Part shown: piece by piece, positions 18,708 through 28,298 of the stretch
Position numbering within the stretch: the stretch's first letter is position 1
Layout of the letters: each line of letters begins with the position of its first letter
Assembly: GCF_007859755.1 (NCBI RefSeq)
Contig: NZ_SJPF01000005.1
Location: 248,001-312,000 of the forward strand
Source: Blastopirellula retiformator
GTDB taxonomy: Bacteria > Planctomycetota > Planctomycetia > Pirellulales > Pirellulaceae
Length of the DNA stretch: 64,000 nucleotides
Direction of reading: 5' to 3'
Made by a program: the position numbers and the translations under genes
Notes under the pieces: generated by a model
What the model was told of the DNA's origin: nothing
What the model saw: the letters and a program-made list of their open reading frames with translations, nothing else
Databases searched by the model: none

Positions 18708-19997
18708 ATGATGACCGAAAAAGCGCTAAAAACCGTTACCCTGGGCTGCAAAGTCAACCAATACGAGACTGAACTGGTTCGTGAGGGCTTGGTAACGGCC
18801 GGGTATCGCGATGTCGCCGAGGGCGAATCGGCTGATCTGTGTGTGGTAAACACCTGCACCGTCACCAATGAGGGGGACGCCAAGAGCCGCCAGGTGATTC
18901 GCCGGCTAGCCCGCGATAACCCCGATTCCCGCATTGTGGTGATGGGTTGCTATGCGACCCGGGCGCCTGGCGAGTTGGCGGCGCTGCCCAATGTGGTCGA
19001 AGTGGTCGAGAACAAGCGGGAAATCCCCGATCTGCTGGGACGCTTTGGCGTGATCGACGTTCCGACCGGGCTGTCAACGTTCGGCGATCGGCATCGCGCC
19101 TATGTCAAGGTTCAGGACGGATGCCTGCTTCGCTGCACCTTCTGCATTATTCCGACCGTACGGCCCGAAATGTACAGTCGCCCGGCGGCTGACATTTTGG
19201 AAGAAGTGGCCCGGCTGGCCGACAACGGTTTCCGCGAGATCGTGCTGACTGGAATTCACCTGGGGCACTTCGGCGTCGACTTGAACAAGGGAAAGCCGAA
19301 GTCGGAGTGGATGCGACTGGCTCACTTGGTGCGGGATCTGGCAAAGCTCGACGGAGACTTCCGCGTTCGCATGAGCAGCATCGAAGCGACCGAAGTGACT
19401 CGCGAACTGATCGACGTGATGGGCGAGTTTCCCGATCGCGTTTGTCCACATCTGCACATCTCGATGCAAAGTGGTTCGGACGCGGTCTTGCGGCGGATGC
19501 GACGTCGCTGGGGCGCCCAGCGGTTTGTCGATCGCTGCAAGTTGCTGAAGGAGCGTCTCGATCAACCGGCGATTTCGACCGACATCATTGTTGGTTTCCC
19601 CGGCGAGACCGACGCTGAGTTTGAAGAGACCTGCGCTGTGTCGCGGGAAGTCGGTTTCTCGAAGATCCATATCTTTCCGTTTAGCCCCCGCAAGGGAACG
19701 CCGGCGGCTGAGATGTCCGATCACATCCCGGGCGACGTCAAAGCCGATCGCCGTCGCCGCTTGGCGGAGGTCGAGACCGAAGCGCGGGAAATCTATTTCC
19801 GCTCGCTGGTCGGCAAGCGGCTCGCGGTGCTGGGCGAAGCGGCCGAGACCGACACAGCCGGACAAACGGTCGTGCGGGGGACCGCGTGTCGCTACGCTCC
19901 CGTTTCTTTCGCCGCTGACGCCGATGCGGTTGGCAAATTGACCCAGGTCGAGATCTCACAGGCGCAGTCCGAGTTGCTGTTAGGCGCCGCCCGTTAG
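18708..19997 (+). CDS. mtaB: tRNA t6A37 methylthiotransferase
   Basis: The protein has about 429 residues with the MtaB layout: N-terminal UPF0004 domain with conserved Cys (TLGCKVNQYE, VVNTCTVTN, MGCYA; about residues 14, 50, 81), radical SAM cluster motif DGCLLRCTFC (CxxxCxxC at 139, 143, 146), and a C-terminal TRAM-like part. The NTCTVTNEGD and GCKVNQYE motifs are diagnostic for MtaB within the MiaB family. It adds a methylthio group to t6A at position 37 of tRNAs reading ANN codons. TTG (18699) and ATG (18708 or 18711) are all possible starts; the ATG is favoured. It lies 79 bp after clpS on the same strand. Confidence 0.93.
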   Translation: MMTEKALKTVTLGCKVNQYETELVREGLVTAGYRDVAEGESADLCVVNTCTVTNEGDAKSRQVIRRLARDNPDSRIVVMGCYATRAPGELAALPNVVEVVENKREIPDLLGRFGVIDVPTGLSTFGDRHRAYVKVQDGCLLRCTFCIIPTVRPEMYSRPAADILEEVARLADNGFREIVLTGIHLGHFGVDLNKGKPKSEWMRLAHLVRDLAKLDGDFRVRMSSIEATEVTRELIDVMGEFPDRVCPHLHISMQSGSDAVLRRMRRRWGAQRFVDRCKLLKERLDQPAISTDIIVGFPGETDAEFEETCAVSREVGFSKIHIFPFSPRKGTPAAEMSDHIPGDVKADRRRRLAEVETEAREIYFRSLVGKRLAVLGEAAETDTAGQTVVRGTACRYAPVSFAADADAVGKLTQVEISQAQSELLLGAAR

Positions 19998-20164
19998 TTT
20001 TGCAACGGCCTGGGGGCGTCAGCGCGGTTGTAGCGAAGGCGCAAACCTTATGATCGTTTGATCTGGCGGATGCTAGCGTTTTCTGGCTCGCACGACGTTC
20101 GCTGCCGATGAAAGGGGGGAAAGCGTAGATCTCTCTCCAGTGGGCAGAACGTAGCGAGAATCCC

Positions 20165-21103
20165 GTGGCGACAGCGACATCGAATGCGAAAGAGACCGGT
20201 ATCCTGTTAGAAGCCGGCACCAACGAAGCGGAAATTCTAGTTTTTCAGGTCGGGGAGCAGTACTTTGGCGTGAACGTCGCCAAGGTCAAAGAAGTGTTGG
20301 AAATTGGCGAAGTGACCGCCATTCCGCATGGCCATCCTTCGATTGAGGGGCTCGCGCAGATTCGTAACGAGGTCGTTACCTTGGTGAATCTCGCCCACTA
20401 TCTCTACGGAGATGAAGAGTTCCCCGAAGTGGCCGGCAAAGACTACATGTTGCTACTCGAATTCAATTCGCAGCAACTCGCTTTCCGCGTCCAGCGAATT
20501 CAACGGATCTATCGCGTCAGTTGGAAGGCGACCAAGCCGCTGCCGGAAGCGCCCGGCATGACCGCGCCGATTACCAGCGTGATTCTGCTCGACGGGCGCT
20601 TGATTCAGATTCTTGACTTCGAAACGATCGGCAACAAAATTGGTCACATCGACCAGTCCTCGTCGGTCGAAGATCATCAAGTCGAACGTATCGAAGCGGC
20701 TGATTGCCCGATCGTGTTCGCGGAAGATTCGCGGATGATCTCGGAGATGATTAGCGATTCGCTCGAAGCGGCCGGATTTACCAACGTCCGCGGCTTCACC
20801 GATGGCGAAGACGCACTTCGCTACCTGCAGAGTCTGTCGGCGGAGCATGACGCGTCGACGATTCGCTCGGCGGTCAGCGTCGTGGTGACCGATGTCGAAA
20901 TGCCGCGGATGGACGGCTTTAGTCTTGCCAAGCAGATTCGCAGCAACGACCAGTTGGCCCAACTGCCGATCGTCATCTTTTCGTCGCTCGTTTCGCGCGA
21001 CAACGAAAAGAAGGGGAAGCAAGTTGGCGTCACCTGCCAGGTCGCGAAGCCGCGATACGAAGAGTTGGTAAATCGGATCCGCGAAGCGGCGGGGATTATC
21101 TAG
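20165..21103 (+). CDS. cheV: CheV-type chemotaxis coupling protein
   Basis: The 312-residue protein combines an N-terminal CheW-like domain (about 22-160, with FGVNVAKVKEVLEI and PSIEGLAQIRNEVVTLVNL) with a C-terminal receiver domain (about 180-312). The receiver keeps the acid pair (FAEDSR, Asp188), phosphoacceptor Asp243 (VVVTDVEMPRMDG), Ser273/274 and Lys295 (AKPRYEE). CheV couples chemoreceptors to CheA and is itself phosphorylated. The GTG start at 20165 is the only good option. No other che gene is adjacent, so it is an orphan here. Confidence 0.93.
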   Translation: MATATSNAKETGILLEAGTNEAEILVFQVGEQYFGVNVAKVKEVLEIGEVTAIPHGHPSIEGLAQIRNEVVTLVNLAHYLYGDEEFPEVAGKDYMLLLEFNSQQLAFRVQRIQRIYRVSWKATKPLPEAPGMTAPITSVILLDGRLIQILDFETIGNKIGHIDQSSSVEDHQVERIEAADCPIVFAEDSRMISEMISDSLEAAGFTNVRGFTDGEDALRYLQSLSAEHDASTIRSAVSVVVTDVEMPRMDGFSLAKQIRSNDQLAQLPIVIFSSLVSRDNEKKGKQVGVTCQVAKPRYEELVNRIREAAGII

Positions 21104-21495
21104 AAGTAGATGCCGCGTAACTGGCGCCACCTATAGGAAGTCCCCTGTCAAGGCAGACCCTCTCCGGGCCTTCGCCCTTCTTTCTTTTTTGCAGGGGAAG
21201 GGGCTTGTAGGTTAACGGTTGATCTTGGGACGCTGCTGGTTCGGTTGACGTTGCGTCGTTGGGCTGGAGAGTCGTGTTCGCTTTTGTCCGCTTTATGTCA
21301 GGGGCTTTTAAGGTTCGCCCAGGCACCTATTGGAGACTCTTCCATGCGGAGGTCTATGCGGATATCGGAGCGTTTCCTGTTCGGAAGGGAGCGGGTTCAT
21401 TCATGCTCGGGAACTCGAGGTTCAATGGCGCCACGGGAACTCCGCTCCTGGCTCTAGCTGCGGTTTCAACTTCATTCCAGGCTCAACGATTCGTC
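21104..21495. other. Non-coding flank of IS110 element, no gene seen
   Basis: The 392 bp between cheV and the IS110 transposase stop contain no credible gene. Part of it should belong to the IS, because IS110-family elements carry non-coding ends, one of which encodes a bridge RNA. CCCCTG and CAGGGG can pair across about 50 bp (near 21142 and 21192). The exact IS border cannot be seen by eye. Confidence 0.4.
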
Positions 21496-22524
21496 TTACG
21501 AACTGGCGATCGCCGGATCATAACTTTTTCCAGTTTTCCACAGGCTCCACAACGTCGTCGCCAGGCTGCGGGCCACGTTGCGACGAGCCGTCGCGGGATT
21601 TAGTCCTTTCTCTTGAGTCCAGTGGCGATATTTTTCTGCGAACGGGCTGCCCGACTGCGCGATGGCGGTTCTGGCGGCGCCGATCAGGACGCTTTTCAGC
21701 GGGCGACTTCCCCGTTTGCTAAGTCGTACGCGTTGCGGACCGCTGCCGCTATGACGTCGCTCGAGACCGAGCCCGCAGTAACGCCACAGGGCCGATTTAC
21801 TGCGAAAGCGGTCTGGCGTGTCGATGTAAGCGTAAAAGGTCGCCGCACGAATCGGGCCGACGCCCGGCGCCTCTAAAAAGCGGCGAATCGGCGGCTCTTT
21901 GCGACCGAGTTGAATGAGCCTGGCTCTGATTTCTTCCTCCTGCTGCAGCAACAGTTCGTAGACTTTCAGGACAAGATCGAGGTCTTCGTGCAGCACTTTG
22001 CGGCGCGGCAGCTTCTTCCACAACTGCTGTCGTTGTTCAGGATCGAGCACGTTGCCGATCGAAGTAAAAACGCCCTGCCGACGCAGCAACGCCGTTAGTT
22101 GATTCCCTTGTCGAACGCGTTCGCGAACCCGATCGTGATAAAACGCCACGTGCAGTTTCAGTAACGCTCGATCGACCGAGTCGACTTGATGAACCTCCTT
22201 GAGAAATCCGCCGCGAAGCAACTGCGCGAGCCGCTTCGCATCAATCGCATCATCCTTGTCCCCCTCTTTGGCGACATAGGCGTTTCTCCGCGGATCGCAG
22301 ACCACCAACCGGTCGACGTAAGGACGTAAATTGCGAGCCAGCCAATCAGCCAGCGGCCCCTCCTCGAAGGTCAATTCCCGCGGCCGTCGATACGCTTCGA
22401 GCGCCTCAATCAGGGCTGGAATGGCGGTATCGCAAGGCATCTCTTGGACCACCTTCCCTCGGGAATTCAGGACGGCGATCTGAGTAAACTCGCAATGTGT
22501 ATCAAACGCGATAAAATAGGCCAC
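21496..22524 (-). mobile_element. IS110-family transposase (recombinase)
   Basis: The 342-residue protein has the IS110-type RuvC-like DEDD domain: IAFDTHCE (Asp8), LTFEEGPLADWL (Glu54/55) and DKDDAIDAKRLAQLL (Asp92/Asp95). The C-terminal Transposase_20 part follows: APGVGPIRAATFYAYI, then CGLGLERRHSGSGPQRVRL with the likely nucleophilic Ser. The reading frame is intact, so the element may be active. The flanks (to about 21104 and 22790) are non-coding, as usual for these elements, which lack clear terminal inverted repeats. Insertion does not appear to interrupt a gene. Confidence 0.92.
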
Positions 22525-22796
22525 GGCCGGGCTCCTTGTTGGAAGGCATCGAGACGTTGAACATCTTCAAATGCTAACCCACATTGAGCCCCGGCTTCCT
22601 ATATCTTCATGCTCTTCCGTCGAAGACGCCGTAAGGGCATGGCAACTGCTGCTAGCAGCACCCTCTCTTTCTTCTCCAGATTTCCGCTCAAGATTCGCCT
22701 TGCTCTGGCCGGGGGGATTTTGCTACTGTTCGCCCCGGTCGCGCGGCTTCGTTGTGTCGCGGCAAACTCAACGTCCATGCGAATTTGAGAGCAAGG

Positions 22797-23906
22797 ATGC
22801 GAAACCTACAACTTACTCTGGCGGCGGTTCTTGTTTTGGCGACCAGTGCGGCAGCGCTGGCGCTTCCCCCCTGGGCTCGCCTGATTCCGTTCAAAAGCGT
22901 CGACGCGGATGTGAACGAAGAATACAAGCTGACCGACTCCAACGGTCCCTGGATGATCATGGCGACTTCCTTCAGCGGTCCTGGCGCCGCGCAGGACGCC
23001 CACAATCTGGTGTTGGAACTTCGCAAAGATCACAACATGGAAGCGTACGTCTACGAGCAATCGTATGACTTTACGGAGACGATCGACGGTCTTGGCTACA
23101 ACCAATACGGCGAACGCAAGAAGATGCGATACGCCGACGAAGGGAAGTACACCAGCATCGCGGTGTTGGTCGGCAACTTCGATTCGGTTGACGATAGCAA
23201 GTTGAAAGACGCGCTGGATGATCTCAAGAAAGCCCATCCCAAGTGCCTTTCAGGCGACAATTCGGAGACGTCACAGCACGACGCGATTAAGTACTTGCGA
23301 CGCAAGATTCGCGAAGCGGTCACCACCGACGAGAAAGCAAAAAAAGGTCCGATGGGGCACGCCTTCGTTTCCCGCAATCCGCTGCTGCCGGACGAATACT
23401 TCCAGCAAAAGGGAGTTGATCCGCTCGTGCTGAAGATGAACGACGGCGTCGCCAACAGCCTGCTCGACTGCGAAGGCAAATATAGCGTGCGGGTCGCCAC
23501 CTTCACCGGCGCCACCGAAGTTGACGCCAAGAAGATCCAGGAAATTGTCGAGGGAAACATCGTCAGCGGCAGTCGGTTGGCCGTCGCCGCCGAAAAAGCG
23601 GAACGCCTGACCGCCAAGTTGCGCAAACAAGGGGTTCCGGCCTATGTCTTCCATGATCGCTCGGAAAGCATGGTGACGGTCGGTTCGTTCAATTCGGTCG
23701 GCACCGAACGGTCCGATGGTAAGATGGAAATCGATCCGCAGATCAACCGAGTCATCAATGACTTCCGCGCTACGCCGGTTCCGGGAACCGCCAACTTCAC
23801 GCCTAAGACGATCGATGGAGTTCCGTTTGACGTTCAGCCGGTGCCGGTCACCGTGCCGAAAAAGAGCGTCGGCTCCTCCTACGCCAAGTGGAACTTCCTG
23901 AAGTAA
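22797..23906 (+). CDS. Signal-peptide protein with SPOR-like segments
   Basis: The protein has 369 residues from the ATG at 22797 and a Sec signal (LTLAAVLVLATSAAALA, cleavage near residue 22). The C-terminal part (YSVRVATFTGATEVDAKKI, then AERLTAKLRKQGVPAYVFHD and MVTVGSFNSVG) has the strand-helix-strand pattern of SPOR domains. The N-terminal half (GPWMIMATSFSG, HNLVLELRKDHNMEAYVY, YTSIAVLVGNFDSVDDSKL) looks like a second degenerate copy. SPOR domains bind denuded peptidoglycan glycans. That similarity is by eye and would be unusual in a planctomycete. An upstream ATG at 22752 gives a longer reading but no better ribosome site. It ends at a strong terminator. Confidence 0.72.
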   Translation: MRNLQLTLAAVLVLATSAAALALPPWARLIPFKSVDADVNEEYKLTDSNGPWMIMATSFSGPGAAQDAHNLVLELRKDHNMEAYVYEQSYDFTETIDGLGYNQYGERKKMRYADEGKYTSIAVLVGNFDSVDDSKLKDALDDLKKAHPKCLSGDNSETSQHDAIKYLRRKIREAVTTDEKAKKGPMGHAFVSRNPLLPDEYFQQKGVDPLVLKMNDGVANSLLDCEGKYSVRVATFTGATEVDAKKIQEIVEGNIVSGSRLAVAAEKAERLTAKLRKQGVPAYVFHDRSESMVTVGSFNSVGTERSDGKMEIDPQINRVINDFRATPVPGTANFTPKTIDGVPFDVQPVPVTVPKKSVGSSYAKWNFLK

Positions 23907-23941
23907 CGCTTGCTTCCGATCGATCGCTACCGAAGCCACAC

Positions 23942-23980
23942 AGGCCTCTCATCCAACCAGATGAGAGGCCTTTTTCTTTT
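23942..23980 (+). terminator. Rho-independent terminator
   Basis: Perfect 12-bp arms AGGCCTCTCATC/GATGAGAGGCCT (23942-23953 and 23960-23971) with a six-base loop and an immediate T-tract (ttttctttttc). It closes the upstream gene and separates it from rdgB. Confidence 0.88.
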
Positions 23981-24059
23981 TCCGCAGGCCCCCTGGTTGG
24001 TCAACACGGCGGCGCTGCTACATTGGCGGCCAAGCATGGATTTATTGGTCGAGGAAGCG

Positions 24060-24686
24060 ATGGCGAAAAAACGATTGCTGGTACTGGGGACCCACAACAA
24101 AAAGAAGGGCGCCGAAATGGCGACGCTGCTCGAGCCGCTAGGGATCGAGCTACAAACCCTGGCCCAATCGCCGGGCGCCATCGAAGTCGAAGAAGACGCC
24201 GATTCGTTCTCGGGAAATGCCGAGAAAAAGGCGATCGAGCAAGCCGTGAACCTCGGAATGTGGGTTTTGGCCGAAGATAGCGGCCTGTGCGTCGATGCGT
24301 TGGCAGGGGCGCCGGGCGTCTATTCTGCCCGATTTTCGGGGCCTGAGGCGACCGACGAGTCCAATAACCAGTTGCTGCTGGAAAAGCTGGCTGACGCGGC
24401 CGACGCCCGGCGGACGGCGCACTACGTTTGTTGTATGCGGCTGGCGTCCCCCAGCGGCGAGATCATGGCGGCCAGCGAAGGGATCTGCCGCGGCCGCATT
24501 GTGTACCAAGAACGTGGGAGCGGCGGGTTCGGTTATGACCCGCTATTTGAGCTGATCGAGTATCGCCGCACGTTCGGCGAAATGGGTGGAGCGGTCAAAT
24601 CGGTGCTGAGCCACCGAGCGAGAGCTTCCCGCCGCCTGATGCCGCAACTAAGGCAGTTGCTGATCGCTGGGAAGTGGGCGAATTAG
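24060..24686 (+). CDS. rdgB: Non-canonical purine NTP pyrophosphatase (RdgB/HAM1)
   Basis: From ATG 24060 (ribosome site gaggaag) the protein has 208 residues, a normal length. Family motifs are clear: LVLGTHNKKKGAEM at the start, EDADSFSGNAEKKA, LAEDSGLCVDALAGAPGVYSAR, and GSGGFGYDPLF. It hydrolyses ITP, dITP and XTP to monophosphates to keep damaged purines out of nucleic acids. A longer frame reaching back to 23910 would run through the terminator and is not supported. It is followed by its own terminator. Confidence 0.93.
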   Translation: MAKKRLLVLGTHNKKKGAEMATLLEPLGIELQTLAQSPGAIEVEEDADSFSGNAEKKAIEQAVNLGMWVLAEDSGLCVDALAGAPGVYSARFSGPEATDESNNQLLLEKLADAADARRTAHYVCCMRLASPSGEIMAASEGICRGRIVYQERGSGGFGYDPLFELIEYRRTFGEMGGAVKSVLSHRARASRRLMPQLRQLLIAGKWAN

Positions 24687-24703
24687 TCGCTAGCAAAAAA
24701 AAT

Positions 24704-24740
24704 GAGCGAGCCGTTTGGATGATGTCGGCTCGCTCTTTAT
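24704..24740. terminator. Bidirectional-looking terminator after rdgB
   Basis: Perfect 10-bp arms GAGCGAGCCG/CGGCTCGCTC (24704-24713, 24726-24735), preceded by eight A and followed by TTTAT. Confidence 0.75.
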
Positions 24741-24844
24741 GAAATGTAGACCGTTAGATGACCTCCGTAAGGTAGCAAAGCAGTTATAATCTTTGCAATA
24801 GCATTTGGACAAAATCGGAAGAATTTCTCGCCGGAGCGGCAATC

Positions 24845-26176
24845 GTGACTAGACGACAAATCATTCCAGCTTTGTTGGCTGCATGGATAGCGGTCTCGAT
24901 TCCGGCGCTCGTGCGGGGGGAAACCGCCGACCAGTGGGTCGATCAGAACCTGCCCCAGCTGATGGAAATCTACAAAGATCTCCATAGTCACCCGGAGGTT
25001 TCGTTCGAAGAAGCGAAGACCGCGAAGAAGTTGGCGAGCTTTTTGGGTGACGCCGGCTATGAGGTGACGACCGACGTCGGGGGGCATGGCGTCGTCGCTG
25101 TCCTGAAAAACGGCGATGGGCCAACTTTGATGTTGCGATGCGATATGGATGGGCTGCCGGTCACCGAACAAACGGAATTGGTTTATGCGTCGCAAGAAAA
25201 AATCACCACCGCCGACGGAGTCACCACCGGCGTGATGCATGCCTGCGGGCACGACATTCACATGACCAACATCATTGGCGTCGCTCGGTATCTGGCCTCG
25301 CATCGCGACCTGTGGCAAGGGACGCTGGTCGTAATCTGCCAACCGGCCGAAGAGCGTGGCGGCGGCGCCAAAGCGATGCTGGAAGACGGCCTGCTGACGC
25401 GTTTCCCGAAACCGGACCATGCGCTTGCCCTGCATGTTTCGGCGACATTGCCGGCCGGCAACGTTGGCTATCGCGCTGGGTACGCCATGGCGAACGTCGA
25501 CAGCGTCGATATCACCGTACGCGGTCGCGGCGGACATGGCGCCTATCCGCACACGACAATCGATCCGATCGTCCAGGCGTCGGAGCTGGTGATGTCGCTG
25601 CAAACGATCATCAGCCGCGAAATCAAGCCGATCGATCCGGCCGTGATCACCATCGGCTCGATTCATGGCGGCACGAAGCACAACGTGATCGGCGATCGCT
25701 GCGACTTGCAGCTGACCGTTCGCAGCTATGGCGACAAAGTTCGGTCGCAATTGCGTGACGCCATTATCCGCCGAGCCAAGGCGATTGCTCAAGCCTACGG
25801 GGCGCCAGAGCCGACAATCGTTTACTCCGAAGGAACGCCGAGCCTGTTCAACGACCAAGAATTGGCGAAGCAGCTGGTTGAGGTGTTCCGCAAGACGCTG
25901 GGGGACGACCATGTCGAGCCGTGCGAACCGTCGATGGGAGGCGAAGACTTTGGCCGCTATGGCCGGGCAGGAGTGCCGATCTTGATGTTCCAGCTTGGCT
26001 CGGTCGACCAGAAGCGGTTAGACCGGTTTGCCGAATTGGGGCAGCCGCCGCCTTCGCTGCATTCCCCGTTTTACTATCCGGACGTTGAGCCGACGCTAAA
26101 GACTGGACTGCGGGCAATGATTGCAGGCTCGCTCGACCTACTGAAGGCGCCGCCTGCCGAAGAACAACGCAACTAG
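24845..26176 (+). CDS. Exported M20 amidohydrolase (hippurate/aminoacylase type)
   Basis: The 443-residue protein has a signal peptide (IIPALLAAWIAVSIPALVRG) and then an M20D-type hydrolase. Diagnostic motifs are LHSHPEVSFEE, LRCDMDGLPV, and MHACGHDIHM (metal ligands Cys134, His136), QPAEE, and EPSMGGEDFGRY. Relatives cleave N-acyl amino acids such as hippurate or IAA conjugates. The exported location suggests it works in the periplasm on external acyl amino acids or peptides. GTG start at 24845. It probably begins a short operon with the two small membrane proteins that follow. Confidence 0.92.
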   Translation: MTRRQIIPALLAAWIAVSIPALVRGETADQWVDQNLPQLMEIYKDLHSHPEVSFEEAKTAKKLASFLGDAGYEVTTDVGGHGVVAVLKNGDGPTLMLRCDMDGLPVTEQTELVYASQEKITTADGVTTGVMHACGHDIHMTNIIGVARYLASHRDLWQGTLVVICQPAEERGGGAKAMLEDGLLTRFPKPDHALALHVSATLPAGNVGYRAGYAMANVDSVDITVRGRGGHGAYPHTTIDPIVQASELVMSLQTIISREIKPIDPAVITIGSIHGGTKHNVIGDRCDLQLTVRSYGDKVRSQLRDAIIRRAKAIAQAYGAPEPTIVYSEGTPSLFNDQELAKQLVEVFRKTLGDDHVEPCEPSMGGEDFGRYGRAGVPILMFQLGSVDQKRLDRFAELGQPPPSLHSPFYYPDVEPTLKTGLRAMIAGSLDLLKAPPAEEQRN

Positions 26177-26177
26177 C

Positions 26178-26537
26178 ATGCAGAACCTGTGGACAGGCCT
26201 GATTGTCGTCGGTTATTTGCTGGTGATTGCGGCGGTTGCGGCGACAATGCGATCGGCCCAGGTTTGGGCATTAGCGGAGCTCGATACGGCGGACAGCCGA
26301 CAGCAATGGAGTGACTTTCGGCAACAAGTGCAAACCGAGATGGAAGAGGGGGGAGCGCCGGTAGCTCGCAGCGTTCCCAGGAGCGCCGAACCTCCCACTT
26401 TTGTGTTGCTGCGGGATCATTTTTACGTGCTCCTGGCCTTTGTTTTGCTGATAGTCTCGCTGCTTTACTGGATGACGGCATGGATGATTTCGGGCGCCTT
26501 GCGAACCTCGGCCCCAGCTGGCGACTCTCGGTCGTAG
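26178..26537 (+). CDS. Small two-helix membrane protein
   Basis: The ATG follows the stop of the amidohydrolase after one base, so it is translationally coupled. The 119-residue protein has hydrophobic helices at about 5-24 and 82-107, with a polar, charged loop between (probably cytoplasmic or periplasmic). No domain is recognised. Function unknown. Confidence 0.75.
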   Translation: MQNLWTGLIVVGYLLVIAAVAATMRSAQVWALAELDTADSRQQWSDFRQQVQTEMEEGGAPVARSVPRSAEPPTFVLLRDHFYVLLAFVLLIVSLLYWMTAWMISGALRTSAPAGDSRS

Positions 26538-26582
26538 CAGGACCCCTGCCCGTTTTCACTTTCGTTGAATTAGAATAGCGAC

Positions 26583-27104
26583 ATGAGCCCCTCCAGTCGT
26601 CAAAACGAAACGCGTCAACCAGAGCTGCTGGTGCAGCACTGGCCGCTGACGCAGTCTCCGTGGGAAACGGGGGTCATGGCGATCGCTTTCGCCGCGGTGG
26701 GGCTGATCGCGTATTACGCGTCGAGCAGTTGGTCACTCGGCTTGCTCTGTATGGTGCTGCTATTGCTGACGTCGTGGCGGATGTGGTTGCCGGCGACCTT
26801 CGAGATCGGCCCGCGCGGCATCGTCCAGAAGAATCTGTGGGGCCAACGCCGAATTCAATGGCGGAGCGTCGACAGTTGTCAGACGCAGCGCAAAGGGGTG
26901 CTCGTCTATCTGCTGGCCGACGCCTCGGCGGCGGCCGAACTGAGCAACGTCTACATCTCGGGGCCAAGCCAGGTCGATGAGATCTGCGAGATCGTCGACT
27001 ACTACCTACAGATTCGCCGCTCTGGAGGCGGATCGTCCATCTTGCGGCACGACGACAGCGCCGACTCGATCGACTCGCCGCCAATTTCGGCCTCTCGCTC
27101 GTAG
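26583..27104 (+). CDS. Membrane protein with PH-like domain
   Basis: The 173-residue protein has two membrane helices (about 32-64) followed by a beta-rich region (FEIGPRGIVQKNLWGQRRIQ, then WRSVDSCQTQRKGVLVYLL) resembling the PH-like domain of bacterial YdbS/YdbT-type membrane proteins. The acidic/Ser tail (150-173) is disordered. It is probably in the same unit as the two previous genes. The PH-like reading is tentative. It ends 7 bp before a MITE-like element. Confidence 0.65.
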   Translation: MSPSSRQNETRQPELLVQHWPLTQSPWETGVMAIAFAAVGLIAYYASSSWSLGLLCMVLLLLTSWRMWLPATFEIGPRGIVQKNLWGQRRIQWRSVDSCQTQRKGVLVYLLADASAAAELSNVYISGPSQVDEICEIVDYYLQIRRSGGGSSILRHDDSADSIDSPPISASRS

Positions 27105-27114
27105 GTTCGCCTAG

Positions 27115-27269
27115 AGCGGTTTTCTTCAATCTTTAGCGTTGTGGCTGGTTGCGGCCGCGCTGGTCGGCGTTGACCTGCATCGACGAATCTTGAGGATTCG
27201 CCTGCTTCGGTCGCCTTGACCAGCTTGCCTCACCAACGCCAGAAACGCTACTGCTATCAGAAAAACGCT
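27115..27269 (+). repeat. MITE-like element family 2, copy 1
   Basis: 155 bp, nearly identical to 63128-63281 (one 1-bp indel and a few substitutions). Ends are inverted repeats: AGAGCGGTTTTCT at the left and the complement of AGAGCGTTTTTCT at the right (12 of 13). The interior contains further inverted segments (TAGCGTT near the left matching AACGCTA near the right; GCTGGTC/GACCAGC). It is bordered by CTAG on both sides (27111-27114 and 27270-27273). The right CTAG supplies the TAG stop of the minus-strand ABC ATPase gene. No coding sequence. Confidence 0.85.
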
Positions 27270-28298
27270 CTAGAGCGAGCTCGCGTCAACCTTAAAGCAG
27301 GCCGCCTTGTGCGCGCCACCTTCTAGCTTCGGCGGTTGGCTGCGGCAGATAACCTCGTCGACGATCGGGCAGCGATCGGCAAACGGGCAGCCCGGATATT
27401 CTTTATCAGGCGAAGGAACTTCTCCCTGCAGCACGACGCGCTGACGCGTTCGCTCCAGCGCCGGATCGGGGACCGGAATTGCTGACAGTAACGCCTGCGT
27501 GTAGGGGTGCTGCGGCGATTCGTACAGCGCTTCGGCCGGCGCCATCTCGACAATGCGGCCGAGGTACATCACGCCAACGCGGGTCGAGATATGTCGAACC
27601 ACCGACAAGTCATGCGCGATGAACAAGTACGACAGTCCCAGCTTCTGCTGCAGGTCCATCAGCAGGTTGACGACCTGGGCCTGAATTGAAACGTCGAGGG
27701 CCGAGACCGGCTCGTCGCACAGGATCAGGCGAGGGCGAACCGCCAAAGCGCGGGCAATGCCGATCCGCTGTCGCTGACCGCCGGAAAACTCGTGCGGATA
27801 GCGGTTGATGTAGCGGGGGTTGAGCCCGACTAGTTCCATCAGCCGCATCACTTCCAACTTGCGATCGACCCCGCGAGCCAGATTGTAGATTTTGATCGGT
27901 TCGCCAATGATCGAGCCGACCGTCATGCGCGGATTGAGCGACGCAAACGGGTCTTGGAAGATCATCTGCACGTCGCGGCGATAGGGACGCATCGCGGCGC
28001 CCGTCAGCCCGTCCACGCGACGGCCGTTGATGTAGACCGCGCCTTCGGTCGGCGGAGTGAGGTTGAGAATCGCTTTGGCGGTGGTCGATTTGCCGCAGCC
28101 CGATTCGCCAACCAAGCCGAGCGTTTCCCCTTCCCGCAGCGAAAAGCTGACGCCGTCCACGGCGCGGACAAAGCCGGTTTCGCCGGTGAACAAGCCTCCC
28201 CGTCGAAACGGGAAGTGGACCTTCATGTTGCGCACTTCAAGCAGCGGCGGGGTCGCCGGCGTTGCGAGAATCGGTTCCACTGTCGTTTCCACCGTCAC
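27270..28298 (-). CDS. oppF: Oligopeptide ABC transporter ATP-binding protein
   Basis: 342 residues with Walker [10 protein letters not shown] (64-72), signature [15 protein letters not shown] and Walker [13 protein letters not shown]. The C-terminal oligopeptide/dipeptide extension with Cys-rich motif ([20 protein letters not shown]) is present, which may hold an iron-sulphur cluster. It is the last gene of the five-gene transporter. The GTG start overlaps the stop of the preceding ATPase gene (GTGA). The stop lies inside the CTAG border of a MITE-like element. Confidence 0.93.
   Translation of the reverse strand: MTVETTVEPILATPATPPLLEVRNMKVHFPFRRGGLFTGETGFVRAVDGVSFSLREGETLGLVGESGCGKSTTAKAILNLTPPTEGAVYINGRRVDGLTGAAMRPYRRDVQMIFQDPFASLNPRMTVGSIIGEPIKIYNLARGVDRKLEVMRLMELVGLNPRYINRYPHEFSGGQRQRIGIARALAVRPRLILCDEPVSALDVSIQAQVVNLLMDLQQKLGLSYLFIAHDLSVVRHISTRVGVMYLGRIVEMAPAEALYESPQHPYTQALLSAIPVPDPALERTRQRVVLQGEVPSPDKEYPGCPFADRCPIVDEVICRSQPPKLEGGAHKAACFKVDASSL

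Noticed and set aside
24737-25912. Long minus-strand open frame (391 codons)
   Set aside because: Antisense to the exported M20 amidohydrolase. High GC produces such shadows.
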